From NCBI GenBank assembly GCA_942490705.1, contig CALNXY010000019.1, positions 124,001 to 188,000 of the forward strand: a stretch of DNA of 64,000 bases, read 5' to 3'. This DNA is from JAGRCP01 sp942490705. GTDB lineage: Bacteria; Chloroflexota; Anaerolineae; Caldilineales; Caldilineaceae. Each line of letters begins with the position of its first letter. The first letter of the stretch is position 1. Below are positions 35,312-43,176 of the stretch, piece after piece. The notes under the pieces are model-generated. The model worked only from the letters and a program-made list of their open reading frames with translations, did not search any database and was not told the origin of the DNA. Both the position numbers and the translations under genes were made by a program.

Positions 35312-37216
35312 TTACCCCCCGCGCAGGACCCGCACATCATCCATTCGCCGGGTGATCCGCTGCGCATCAAGCTCCTCCAGGAGTGCCTGGGCATATTTGC
35401 GACTGGTATCAAAAAGATCGCGTGTTTCCGCGAGAGTGATCTGACCGTGGGTCTCTAGAAACGCGACGACCGCGGCAGACATAGCGTCATAATCGACACG
35501 ACGCAATAACACGCCGCCGATACGGACCAGTTGCCCTTGTTCTACAAGCATCTCCAGAAGCGCCTCGTCGTTACCCAAGAGTTTGAGCGTAGCGCCCTGA
35601 TTAGGGGGGGCATATGGTGCTGCCGCAAAGGCTTCCAGCGTACGCGCCACGGCGCCCTTCTGGCCTGTGGTCAGCGTTGGCGCGAAACCAGCCTGCCAGA
35701 TCGCGCTCTCATCCATCTCCACCAACCCGGCAGCCTGAGCCCGCTCCGTGACAGCCGCAAACTGGCGCGGCGCCAGCTTGCGGCCGAGTGCAGCGTCGAC
35801 GCGGCTGCGTACCTCACTACGCGGCATTCCCTGCCGCAGTGGCGCTCGTTCGTGAGAATCGGCCAACAAGGCAGACAGTTGATCGAGCAGTCGCTGCCAC
35901 TGATCAAGCGTCAGCAACGCACCATTGAGGTCGATGACCGCGCCTGCGGTGACAAGTTCGGCATAAGCAGCGTTGGCTACGTCCAGGTCCAGACCGCTCA
36001 AGCTCAACAACTCCTCATGCCCGATGAGGGGAGAACGGCTAAGTGCCTGCAATAGAATTTCATCCGGAGCGCCCCGCGCCAGAGTCTCCAAGCGCTTTAT
36101 CACTGCGGGCTCGAAGCGTTTCCAGCGGCGGCGCGGATGAGGACTCAACACAACACCACCGCCCAGCGTCATGCTCGGTGAGGGCTGGCGCAAGATGTAG
36201 CGATCGCCGGGAGCAACGACGACCGGTCGATCCAGGCGCAACTGGAGCCAGCCCGCCTCTCCTGGCTGAATCTGTTCTACGCCGAGCACACGTACGCGCG
36301 CCGGCGTCTCCGTGGCGCCCGAAAAGAAATCGACGGCTAGATTATGCTCCAATGCTCTGGGTGCATCCGCCAGCAGACGAAACGACACGTCGAGCAGCAC
36401 GGTTGGCCGCAGCGTACCGGGCTTAGCAACCACATCGCCGCGATGCAACGCTTCAGCGCCCACGCCGCTCAGATTGATTGCAAGGCGACTGCCTGGCGCC
36501 CCCTGCTCAATTGGGCGTTTGTGACTCTGAAGACCGCGAATGCGAGCAACCGCGCCGGCGGGTAGAATTTCGACGCTCTCTCCAACGGTCAGATGACCGT
36601 CACTCAGGGTGCCGGTCACGATCGTGCCGAAGCCGCTGAGACTGAAGATGCGATCGATGGGAAGACGCGGCCGGGCGCGATTGCGCCGGGGCGCCAGGTC
36701 AGCAAGGGTCATGGCGAGCGCGGCCCGCAACGCCTCCAACCCTTCGCCGCGCTGGGCGCTGACGCGAACCACGGGCGCGTCAGCCAATTGGGTCCCTTCC
36801 AGCAGTTCGACAATATCAAGTTCAACCAGCTCCAGCCACTCTTCGTCTTCCGCCGCATCCGTCTTGGTGAGTGCGATGACGCCATTGGTTACGCCGAGGA
36901 GATCAAGGATTGCGAGGTGCTCGCGCGTCTGGGGCATGACGCCTTCATCGGCGGCAATCACCAGGATTGCGGCGTCAATGCTGCCGACGCCGGCCAGCAT
37001 GTTCTTGATGAAGTCGATATGGCCGGGCACATCGACGATGCCCACGTTTTCGACCTCGCCCGCGCCAATTGGCAAATCGATCCAGGCAAACCCTAGATCG
37101 ATCGTCATGCCGCGTTGCTTTTCTTCTTTTAGGCGATCGGGATCAATGCCGCTGAGAGCCTGAACGAGGGTCGATTTGCCATGATCAACATGGCCGGCGG
37201 TTCCAATAACGCGCAT
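35312..37216 (-). CDS. selB: Selenocysteine-specific elongation factor SelB
   Basis: The 634-residue GTPase has G-motifs GHVDHGKS (8-15), DVPGHIDF and ALTKTD, three beta-barrel domains and a C-terminal winged-helix region (about 380-634) that binds SECIS elements. The residues following the P-loop (GIDPDRLKEEKQRGMTIDLGF) are typical of SelB rather than EF-Tu. It delivers Sec-tRNA at UGA codons. No selA, selD, tRNA-Sec or selenoprotein is seen in this window. It starts six bases after the coiled-coil gene, so they are co-transcribed. Confidence 0.94.
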   Translation of the reverse strand: MRVIGTAGHVDHGKSTLVQALSGIDPDRLKEEKQRGMTIDLGFAWIDLPIGAGEVENVGIVDVPGHIDFIKNMLAGVGSIDAAILVIAADEGVMPQTREHLAILDLLGVTNGVIALTKTDAAEDEEWLELVELDIVELLEGTQLADAPVVRVSAQRGEGLEALRAALAMTLADLAPRRNRARPRLPIDRIFSLSGFGTIVTGTLSDGHLTVGESVEILPAGAVARIRGLQSHKRPIEQGAPGSRLAINLSGVGAEALHRGDVVAKPGTLRPTVLLDVSFRLLADAPRALEHNLAVDFFSGATETPARVRVLGVEQIQPGEAGWLQLRLDRPVVVAPGDRYILRQPSPSMTLGGGVVLSPHPRRRWKRFEPAVIKRLETLARGAPDEILLQALSRSPLIGHEELLSLSGLDLDVANAAYAELVTAGAVIDLNGALLTLDQWQRLLDQLSALLADSHERAPLRQGMPRSEVRSRVDAALGRKLAPRQFAAVTERAQAAGLVEMDESAIWQAGFAPTLTTGQKGAVARTLEAFAAAPYAPPNQGATLKLLGNDEALLEMLVEQGQLVRIGGVLLRRVDYDAMSAAVVAFLETHGQITLAETRDLFDTSRKYAQALLEELDAQRITRRMDDVRVLRGG

Positions 37217-37222
37217 GACTTG

Positions 37223-38539
37223 CTACTGCTGGCGCCCGTTAGCCGGGCCGGAAGAGTCGCCCGAAACAACGCCGGCAGCGCGTCGTTGCCCAGCCTGGCT
37301 GGCATAAAGCTCAGCATTGCGCTGGCGACGCTGCCACGCTTCTTCCATGTTGCGCACCTTGTCATCACGCTCGCGCACGGAGCTTTCAAGCCCCTCCAGC
37401 CACGACTGGGCTGTGCCCAGGAAGTAGGCGCTATAACTCTCCTGAAGCTTCCAGAGATGTTGCAGCAGCGCGTCATGGATCTCTAGATCATGCAGCAGCG
37501 GCGGGAATTTTTCCACCACTTCAGCATTATATTTGTCCTGCTCGGCCCAGAGATGCTCCTGGCGCAGTTCAGCCTTGCGCCGGCGCTTTTCGTACTCCTC
37601 ACGAAACTCATCCATCTCCCGCCGCATGCGTTCCTCGGCCAGGCGCTGCAGTTCCTGCACCTGACTCTGTTCACGGAGGACCAAATCCTTGAACTCCTGT
37701 ACCTCCTGCACCGAACGACGAGCAACGTCGATCTGCTGCGCAAACGACTGGACGCGCTGGTGGGCCTGATTGACCAGCGTCTTCTGCTCTTCAATGGCCT
37801 CTTTCCAGCGGTTGATGGTCTGATCACGTTCGACCAGGGAGCTGCGCACCGTCTCCATGAAATCTTGCTGCGCCTCGCGTAAGGTATCGATTTGTGGCGG
37901 CAGTTTCTCAATCTCCGATGCTGACTTGCGGACCGACTCTTCGAGCACCGGAATACGGCCGGCAACGGCCTCGATGCGCTTGAAGAGCTCAACCGTCTCT
38001 TGCTGGAGCTGCGCGATTCGTTTGGTATCGCTGGTGCGCTGCTCGGCCAGGAAGGGAATCTGTCGCGTCCGTTCTTCGATCTCCTTCGCCAGCCCCCCCA
38101 CCTGATTGCGAACGCCCATAATGAGCTCGGAGAGGCGCTCATCTTCGATGGCGCGAATCTCGACCGCCTCTTCCAGGCGCACAAGACGAGGCAATTCGCG
38201 GCGAATCTCGCTAATCTCGCGGTTGAATAGTTCGCGGTCGTTCATGCGCGTGCGTTCTACATCGCGCTGAATCTGGCCGATCTCTTCATCGCGCGCCTCA
38301 ACCATCGTCGTGACTTCAGATTTCGTATTTTGAAGCGCGTTTTCGATCTGCTGAAAACGCGTCAATTGACCTTGCGTTGTCGCCAAGCGGCCTTCCAACT
38401 CTTGAATCCGCCGCGTCTGTTCGACAATGTCGGCGGTCTGACTTTCGAGGCGCTGCTGCAGGCGCGCGATCTCGGCGCGGTCGCGGCGATGCTCTTCGTC
38501 GAGCCAGTTAACCATCTGAGCAAGTTGTGCAATATCCAT
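37223..38539 (-). CDS. Long coiled-coil protein in an operon with selB
   Basis: The 438-residue product is predicted by its heptad pattern to be almost wholly coiled coil (about 10-345), rich in Glu, Arg and Gln, with no membrane segment or signal. A more globular stretch with LQESYSAYFLGTAQSWLEGLE lies near the C-terminus. It starts at the ATG with AGGTG about nine bases upstream. No known family was recognised; myosin-like, SMC-like or chromosome-segregation resemblance would only reflect coiled-coil bias. Six bases separate it from selB. Confidence 0.7.
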   Translation of the reverse strand: MDIAQLAQMVNWLDEEHRRDRAEIARLQQRLESQTADIVEQTRRIQELEGRLATTQGQLTRFQQIENALQNTKSEVTTMVEARDEEIGQIQRDVERTRMNDRELFNREISEIRRELPRLVRLEEAVEIRAIEDERLSELIMGVRNQVGGLAKEIEERTRQIPFLAEQRTSDTKRIAQLQQETVELFKRIEAVAGRIPVLEESVRKSASEIEKLPPQIDTLREAQQDFMETVRSSLVERDQTINRWKEAIEEQKTLVNQAHQRVQSFAQQIDVARRSVQEVQEFKDLVLREQSQVQELQRLAEERMRREMDEFREEYEKRRRKAELRQEHLWAEQDKYNAEVVEKFPPLLHDLEIHDALLQHLWKLQESYSAYFLGTAQSWLEGLESSVRERDDKVRNMEEAWQRRQRNAELYASQAGQRRAAGVVSGDSSGPANGRQQ

Positions 38540-38692
38540 CCAGTTTCACCTGTCCTCAAGCATGCACGATCGGAGGCGCTGAGCGCTTTCACACTGTGAC
38601 GATTCTACCCAAACTGTAGATGATTCCAAAGCTGTGATGATCGGCAGAGGCATGCAAAATGACTACCCGAAATGGCGTCATGAAGTGGCTCT

Positions 38693-38722
38693 AGTATAGC
38701 ATCTTTTTGGTTGCCTAACCAA
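38693..38722 (-). promoter_or_regulatory. Promoter candidate for the coiled-coil/selB operon
   Basis: On the minus strand, -35 TTGGTT (38717-38722) is 18 bases from the extended -10 TGC-TATACT (TATACT at 38693-38698). The -35 lies within the inverted repeat TTGGTT/AACCAA. The 5' leader would be about 150 bases. Confidence 0.45.
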
Positions 38723-38900
38723 TCATTTTGCGTCCTGCCCCGGCAACCGTGCGCGGCATAACGAATTGGTCGCGGCTTCGTGCGAAAGGAGCGCATGAAA
38801 ACTGATTTCGATCATTTGATTCTCGTCCCCCGATCATAATTGTGTGGATCCATTGTCTATTCGGTCGCGCTTTGGAACTTCAGGACAGCCACCGGTTAGT

Positions 38901-38930
38901 TTGACCAAATGAGAAAGGGGCTGCTAGAAT
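38901..38930 (+). promoter_or_regulatory. Promoter candidate for the glycosyltransferase gene
   Basis: TTGACC (38901-38906), 18 bases, then TAGAAT (38925-38930) preceded by TGC, an extended -10. Transcription would begin about 54 bases before the ATG at 38991, which lacks an obvious ribosome site. Confidence 0.5.
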
Positions 38931-38990
38931 CTCTACACAGTTCGAGACTTGACCGATCCAGCCTGAATCCGTAAACGAACAAATTCTCTT

Positions 38991-40166
38991 ATGCAAATCG
39001 GCGTCGACGCACGGCTGATTCATCATCAGCCGGCAGGCATCAGTCGTTACACGTGGCATCTCTTACATGCCATGGCTGAGATTGAAGCCCCGCACGAATT
39101 TACGATTTTTCAACACCGCAACCATCGGACGGCGCTTGTCGATGAGGCGAACTTCTCAAGGGCAACCCTTTTTGCACCTGTGCATAGGGGTCGCATGGAG
39201 CAATACCTGCTGCCAGCAGAGTTGATCCGCTACCCCCTTGACCTCTTCCACGCCCCAGACTTTATCCCGCCCCTGCACTCGCCCATCCCAACCGTTATCA
39301 CAGTTCACGATTTGGCCTTTCTACATTGGCCGCACTTTATCACCAAAGACAGTGCAGCCTACTACGGCCAGATAGATCGCGCCGTCACGCACGCGCGCCA
39401 CATCATCGTGCCGAGTGAGCACACGCGCAAGGATCTCATCGCCCGCCTCGGTGTCCCGGACGACAAGGTCAGCGTAATCTACGAGGCGGCCGACCCCTCT
39501 TTTGTACCGCTGCCTGAGGCGGAGACGCGCCAGGAGATGATGGAGAAATATGACCTACCCGAGCGCTACGCGCTTTTCGTCGGCACGATTGAACCTCGCA
39601 AAAACCTGAATGGCCTGCTGCAAGCCTTCCGAATCCTCACGGACCGTTACAATATTTCCGACGTCGGCCTGGTCGTTGCGGGCAGCAGGGGATGGCTATA
39701 CGAAGAGACGCTCGAGACGATCGAAACGCTCGATCTGGGCAATCGGACCCGCCTGCTGGGGCGCGTGAGTGACGAAGACCTGCACAAGCTCTATGTCGGC
39801 GCCCGCTGCCACGCCCACCCGGCCTACTACGAAGGCTTCGGCCTCCCGCCATTGGAAGCCATGGCCTGCGGCACCCCGACCATCGTCAGCAATGTGAGCA
39901 GCATGCCTGAAGTGGTCAACGATGCCGCGCTGCTGGTAGACCCGCGCAACTGGGAGGAGATTGCCGTCGCACTTCAGCGCCTCTTCACGGACGATGAGCT
40001 GCACGCCGATCTCCGTCGCAAAGGATTGCAGCGGGCAAAATGTTTCAGTTGGCGCCTCGCCGCCCGCCAAACTCTTCAAGTCTACGAAACTGTGGCCGCA
40101 GGGAAGATGAACTCTGTGGAATCGGCCAAGTCAGCCTCCTCTTTTCAGCAACCCACCCAGCCGTAG
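38991..40166 (+). CDS. Family 4 glycosyltransferase
   Basis: The 391-residue GT-B protein has an N-terminal MQIGVDARLIHHQPAGISRY (acceptor-domain loop) and VHDLAFLHWP. The C-terminal donor-binding domain has FVGTIEPRKNLNGLLQAF and the E-x7-E motif in YEGFGLPPLEAMACGTP. Such enzymes move a sugar from a nucleotide sugar (often mannose or rhamnose) to a glycan or lipid. The following gene is a second glycosyltransferase 120 bases on, suggesting synthesis of a surface polysaccharide. Confidence 0.9.
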   Translation: MQIGVDARLIHHQPAGISRYTWHLLHAMAEIEAPHEFTIFQHRNHRTALVDEANFSRATLFAPVHRGRMEQYLLPAELIRYPLDLFHAPDFIPPLHSPIPTVITVHDLAFLHWPHFITKDSAAYYGQIDRAVTHARHIIVPSEHTRKDLIARLGVPDDKVSVIYEAADPSFVPLPEAETRQEMMEKYDLPERYALFVGTIEPRKNLNGLLQAFRILTDRYNISDVGLVVAGSRGWLYEETLETIETLDLGNRTRLLGRVSDEDLHKLYVGARCHAHPAYYEGFGLPPLEAMACGTPTIVSNVSSMPEVVNDAALLVDPRNWEEIAVALQRLFTDDELHADLRRKGLQRAKCFSWRLAARQTLQVYETVAAGKMNSVESAKSASSFQQPTQP

Positions 40167-40286
40167 CCATCCCCGGCATGAGCGGAACATCCGGTCACGC
40201 CGTGAGTCAGCCAGCGAAACGCCCGCTGTGGTCAAGACGCAGTCAGGTCGCAACAAACGCACCGGAAGCAGGCCTGGAACCAAGCT

Positions 40287-41516
40287 ATGGAACTATTGTT
40301 GTTAACGCCCCAATTGCCCTATCCGCCACGGCAGGGCACGACGCTGCGCAATTACAACTTGATCGAACAGCTCGCAAAACGCCATACCATCGACCTGCTT
40401 ACCTTCGTGGCTCCGGGCGAGAGTCTGCATGACGACAGTCCGCTTCACGCCCTCTGCCGGCATATCGCAACGGTCGATCAGCCCGTACGCAGTCAGAGCA
40501 GCCGCATCCGTGACACGGCGCTTTCGCCCCATCCGGATATGGCGCTGCGCCTGGAGAGTTCGGCCATGCGGGCCTTGGTTCGAGCCTGGGCAGGCGCTCA
40601 CGCCTATGATATTGTTCAGGTTGAAGGGATCGAGATGGCACAATATGGCGCACTGGTGAGTCGTCTCGCAAACCGGGGGGCTCGCCGTCCTCAATTCGTG
40701 TTCGATAATCATAATTGCGAGTATCTGCTGCAAAAACGCAACGCCCTCACTGATCTGCGCAGCGCCGACCGGCTCCCGGCGGCCGGCTACAGCCTCGTAC
40801 AGTGGCAGAAGCTTGTGCGCTATGAAGCGGCCATCTGTCGCGCCGCCGATGCCGTAGCCGTTGTCAGCGCGGCCGACGGCGCGGCCCTGCAGAACATCGT
40901 CCCGGAGCTGACGCCAACGGTCGTTTCCAACGGCATTGATCTCAGTCAGTATGAGCATGTGGCGGTGAACGAAGAGCCGGCAACGCTGGTCTTTACCGGG
41001 AAGATGGACTATCGTCCCAATATTGACGCGGTGCTCTGGTTTTGCCAGGAGGTCCTGCCGCTTGTCGCTGCGGAAGCGCCCGAGGTGCGCTTCCAAATTG
41101 TGGGGATGAATCCCCATGCGCGACTGGATCCCCTGCGCACCATGAGCGGAGTCGAGATTACTGGGGCAGTTGAGGATGTTCGCCCCTATCTGTACGCGGC
41201 CACGGCGTATGTTATCCCCATGCGTATCGGCGGCGGCACGCGCTTCAAGGCGTTGGAGGCCATGGCCGCACGCAAGGCCACGGTCAGCACCTCACTGGGC
41301 GTTGAGGGAATCGACGTCACAAACGGGCGCGAGATGCTGATCGCCGATGAGCCGCAAGCGATGGCCGATGCGATCCTTGGGCTAATACGCGATGGCTCGG
41401 CTCGTCGCGCACAGCTCGGAGAGGCAGCCTATGACTTCGTGGCTGCAAATTATACGTGGGAAGAAATCGTTCCAATCCTTGATGAACTGTTTGCAACGCT
41501 GTTGCGGGATGCGTGA
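40287..41516 (+). CDS. Glycosyltransferase, GT4-like
   Basis: The 409-residue protein starts with LLTPQLPYPPRQGTTLRNY, a glycosyltransferase N-terminal loop. It has FDNHNCEYLLQKR in the acceptor domain. The donor site carries FTGKMDYRPNIDAVLWF and GGGTRFKALEAMAARKA, matching GT4 enzymes of exopolysaccharide clusters. Donor and acceptor are unknown. It follows another GT4 gene and precedes an oxidoreductase by about 75 bases. Confidence 0.87.
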   Translation: MELLLLTPQLPYPPRQGTTLRNYNLIEQLAKRHTIDLLTFVAPGESLHDDSPLHALCRHIATVDQPVRSQSSRIRDTALSPHPDMALRLESSAMRALVRAWAGAHAYDIVQVEGIEMAQYGALVSRLANRGARRPQFVFDNHNCEYLLQKRNALTDLRSADRLPAAGYSLVQWQKLVRYEAAICRAADAVAVVSAADGAALQNIVPELTPTVVSNGIDLSQYEHVAVNEEPATLVFTGKMDYRPNIDAVLWFCQEVLPLVAAEAPEVRFQIVGMNPHARLDPLRTMSGVEITGAVEDVRPYLYAATAYVIPMRIGGGTRFKALEAMAARKATVSTSLGVEGIDVTNGREMLIADEPQAMADAILGLIRDGSARRAQLGEAAYDFVAANYTWEEIVPILDELFATLLRDA

Positions 41517-41590
41517 GTCACAGCGCAATGGCTCAGGCATATCGCTTTCCGCTTCGCCCCGCCCACCATCAACCAAAGGAGAACTAATTC

Positions 41591-42679
41591 ATGACAAACC
41601 CAATGCTCCGAGTCGGATTCATCGGCACCGGTTGGGCCGAGCGTGTTCAAATCCCGTCCTTTCGCCTGGGTGGGCTAACCGCCCAAGCCATTGCGTCGGG
41701 CCGGCCGGAAAATGCGCAACGGGTGGCTCAGGCGCTCGACATTCCGGAAGTCTATTCGACCTGGCAGGAATTGATTGCCTCTGACAGTGTCGACATCGTT
41801 AGCATCGTCACGCCGCCGGGGCTGCATAAGGAAATTGCGGTCGCTGCACTTGAAGTCGGCAAGCATGTCATCTGCGAGAAACCGACAGCGCTCAGCCTGG
41901 ACGAAGCCGAGGCCATGCTGGCCGCGTCCCAGGCCGCGCCCGAGCAGATGGCCATTCTCGACCATGAACTGCGCTTTCATCCGCAACGCCGCCAGATGCG
42001 CCAGATGATCAAGGACGGCGCGGTGGGCACGGTGATCTCTGTACGCATGACGCGCCTGGGCCCGAATCGGCTCGATCGTGATCTGCCTTGGACCTGGTGG
42101 AGTGATGCCGAGGCAGGCGGCGGCATGCTCGGCGCCGTGGGCAGCCATCTGCTCGACCTGGCACGCTGGATGATCGGCCGCGTGGACATGCTCACCGCCC
42201 AGCTGGCTACCGGCCATCTCTATCGCACCGATCCGGCCTTGGGCGGCCAGCGTCAGGTCACGGCGGATGATCACGCCCAAATCATGCTGCGCTTTGCCAA
42301 TGGCGCGCTGGGCGACATCACCGTGAGTTCGACGACAGCGGGCAGCAATGGCATGACGATTGAGGTATATGGCACCAACGGTGCGCTCAAGATCGACCAA
42401 AAGGACCAACTGTGGAGCATGCAAGGCAACGAGATTGCCGGCGGCGAATGGCAGCCCGTGCGGGTGATGGTTTCCGACCGAACGTTGATCGATCAGTTGC
42501 CCAATCAGGGACCCTTTGGCGTCGGCACGCTCTTTCTGGCCCAGACCATTGCCGCCGCCCTCCCTATGGGCGAAGCGATCCTGCCGGACGCCGCCAGCTT
42601 CTACGACGGCATGGCCGTACAGCGAATGCTTGATGCGGCACGTACCGCAAGCGAAGAGCGCAGCTGGATCCGCCTCTAG
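41591..42679 (+). CDS. Gfo/Idh/MocA family oxidoreductase
   Basis: The 362-residue protein has the N-terminal NAD(P)-binding fold (VGFIGTGWAER), the conserved EKPTALSLDEAEAML with its catalytic lysine, and the C-terminal alpha/beta substrate domain (GGGMLGAVGSHLLDLARWM). Members oxidise or epimerise sugars and inositols. AAAGGAGAA precedes the ATG. Placement after two glycosyltransferases suggests a sugar-nucleotide or inositol substrate. Confidence 0.9.
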   Translation: MTNPMLRVGFIGTGWAERVQIPSFRLGGLTAQAIASGRPENAQRVAQALDIPEVYSTWQELIASDSVDIVSIVTPPGLHKEIAVAALEVGKHVICEKPTALSLDEAEAMLAASQAAPEQMAILDHELRFHPQRRQMRQMIKDGAVGTVISVRMTRLGPNRLDRDLPWTWWSDAEAGGGMLGAVGSHLLDLARWMIGRVDMLTAQLATGHLYRTDPALGGQRQVTADDHAQIMLRFANGALGDITVSSTTAGSNGMTIEVYGTNGALKIDQKDQLWSMQGNEIAGGEWQPVRVMVSDRTLIDQLPNQGPFGVGTLFLAQTIAAALPMGEAILPDAASFYDGMAVQRMLDAARTASEERSWIRL

Positions 42680-42744
42680 CAGAGCGCACCGGCGCACGGG
42701 CGCCACTCGATGGGCGGATTCGAAAAAAAATATTAACGCAAGGC

Positions 42745-42774
42745 TTGACATCTGCATCCTGCTTATGCTATCCT
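42745..42774 (+). promoter_or_regulatory. Promoter of the ABC-exporter leader
   Basis: A perfect -35 TTGACA (42745-42750) and, 18 bases on, an extended -10 TGC-TATCCT (TATCCT at 42769-42774). It is the best-scoring promoter by eye in the window. The transcript would start near 42781, 84 bases before the leader ORF. An A-rich stretch (CGAAAAAAAATATTAA) lies just upstream, as in UP elements. Confidence 0.7.
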
Positions 42775-42864
42775 TTTGGCCGCGGGCAAAATGCCTTGCG
42801 AAGTTGTTTTGGAATGAGCGCCAAATTGTAGATTGCACTAATCTGTAGAGGAGACGCACGAAAT

Positions 42865-42951
42865 ATGTATCACTTCCCAACCACGATTCGCATCCGCCTC
42901 GCTAGCGGCGAAGATGTTTTCAAGGGGAGCAGTGCGTCTGCTGTCGGTTAA
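42865..42951 (+). CDS. Putative 28-residue leader peptide of the ABC-exporter operon
   Basis: The ATG at 42865 is preceded by AGAGGAG (about 12 bases upstream) and opens a 28-codon frame ending TAA at 42949-42951. The product starts MYHFPTTIRIRLASG and has no membrane segment. It lies between a strong promoter and an intrinsic terminator 20 bases after its stop, in front of a heterodimeric ABC exporter. That position suggests a regulatory leader whose translation decides whether the terminator forms. Codons 23-26 can pair with the 5' arm of the terminator. It is not rich in one amino acid, so sensing of ribosome inhibition is likelier than sensing of an amino acid. It could also be a small protein with its own function. 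Confidence 0.5.
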   Translation: MYHFPTTIRIRLASGEDVFKGSSASAVG

Positions 42952-42987
42952 GTCTTTCACAGGCTGACTCGAAAGTCGCAGCGCACT
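42931..42987 (+). promoter_or_regulatory. Possible antiterminator pairing in the ABC-exporter leader
   Basis: AGTGCG-T-CTGC (42931-42941, inside the last codons of the leader ORF) is complementary over 10 bp with one bulged T to GCAGCGCACT (42978-42987), which contains part of the 5' arm of terminator 1. The two structures are mutually exclusive. A ribosome reaching the leader stop would cover the first strand and favour termination; stalling further upstream would free it. This is inferred from base pairing only. Confidence 0.35.
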
Positions 42988-43010
42988 GCAACGGTGCCTG
43001 CGACTTTTTT
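42972..43010 (+). terminator. Terminator 1 of the ABC-exporter leader
   Basis: AAAGTCGCAG (42972-42981) pairs perfectly with CTGCGACTTT (42998-43007), extended by an inner GCAC/GTGC helix, and is followed by six T (43005-43010). It lies between the leader ORF and the exporter genes. Confidence 0.88.
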
Positions 43011-43028
43011 GATTGGTGCAAGCCGGCT

Positions 43029-43066
43029 CGCTCAGGATTGAGCGATCGCTCCATCAACCATGAGCG
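43029..43066 (+). promoter_or_regulatory. Alternative hairpin before terminator 2
   Basis: CGCTCA (43029-43034) can pair with TGAGCG at 43039-43044 (four-base loop) or with the same word at 43061-43066, which belongs to the start of terminator 2. This gives two competing folds, as in attenuators. Pairing is seen; function is inferred. Confidence 0.35.
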
Positions 43067-43104
43067 TGGGCATCGGGGATCGAACCGATGACCCACGCTT
43101 TTTT
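43063..43104 (+). terminator. Terminator 2 of the ABC-exporter leader
   Basis: AGCGTGGG-CATCGG (43063-43076) pairs with CCGATG-A-CCCACGCT (43085-43099), a 14-bp stem with one bulged A, followed by six T (43099-43104). It is a very strong intrinsic terminator 70 bases before the first exporter gene, so the exporter is expressed from this promoter only if both terminators are passed. Confidence 0.88.
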
Positions 43105-43176
43105 CGTTCTTACGCGAAACAACGTGGACAGCGGCAGGTAAAACAAGATTGTTTGAAGCAAAACTCGAGGTTGATC

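Larger units (their letters stand above)
38540..38990. other. Divergent intergenic region with facing promoters
   Basis: This 451-base gap separates the coiled-coil/selB operon from the glycosyltransferases. It holds a promoter candidate for each side (listed separately) and the inverted repeat TTGGTT-GCCT-AACCAA at 38707-38722. No coding frame or RNA gene was recognised. Confidence 0.5.

Noticed and set aside
43063..43099. tRNA T-arm-like sequence on the minus strand (GGTTCGATCCC)
   Set aside because: The flanking bases form a simple symmetric hairpin followed by a T-run on the plus strand, and no other tRNA arms can be built. It is a terminator.
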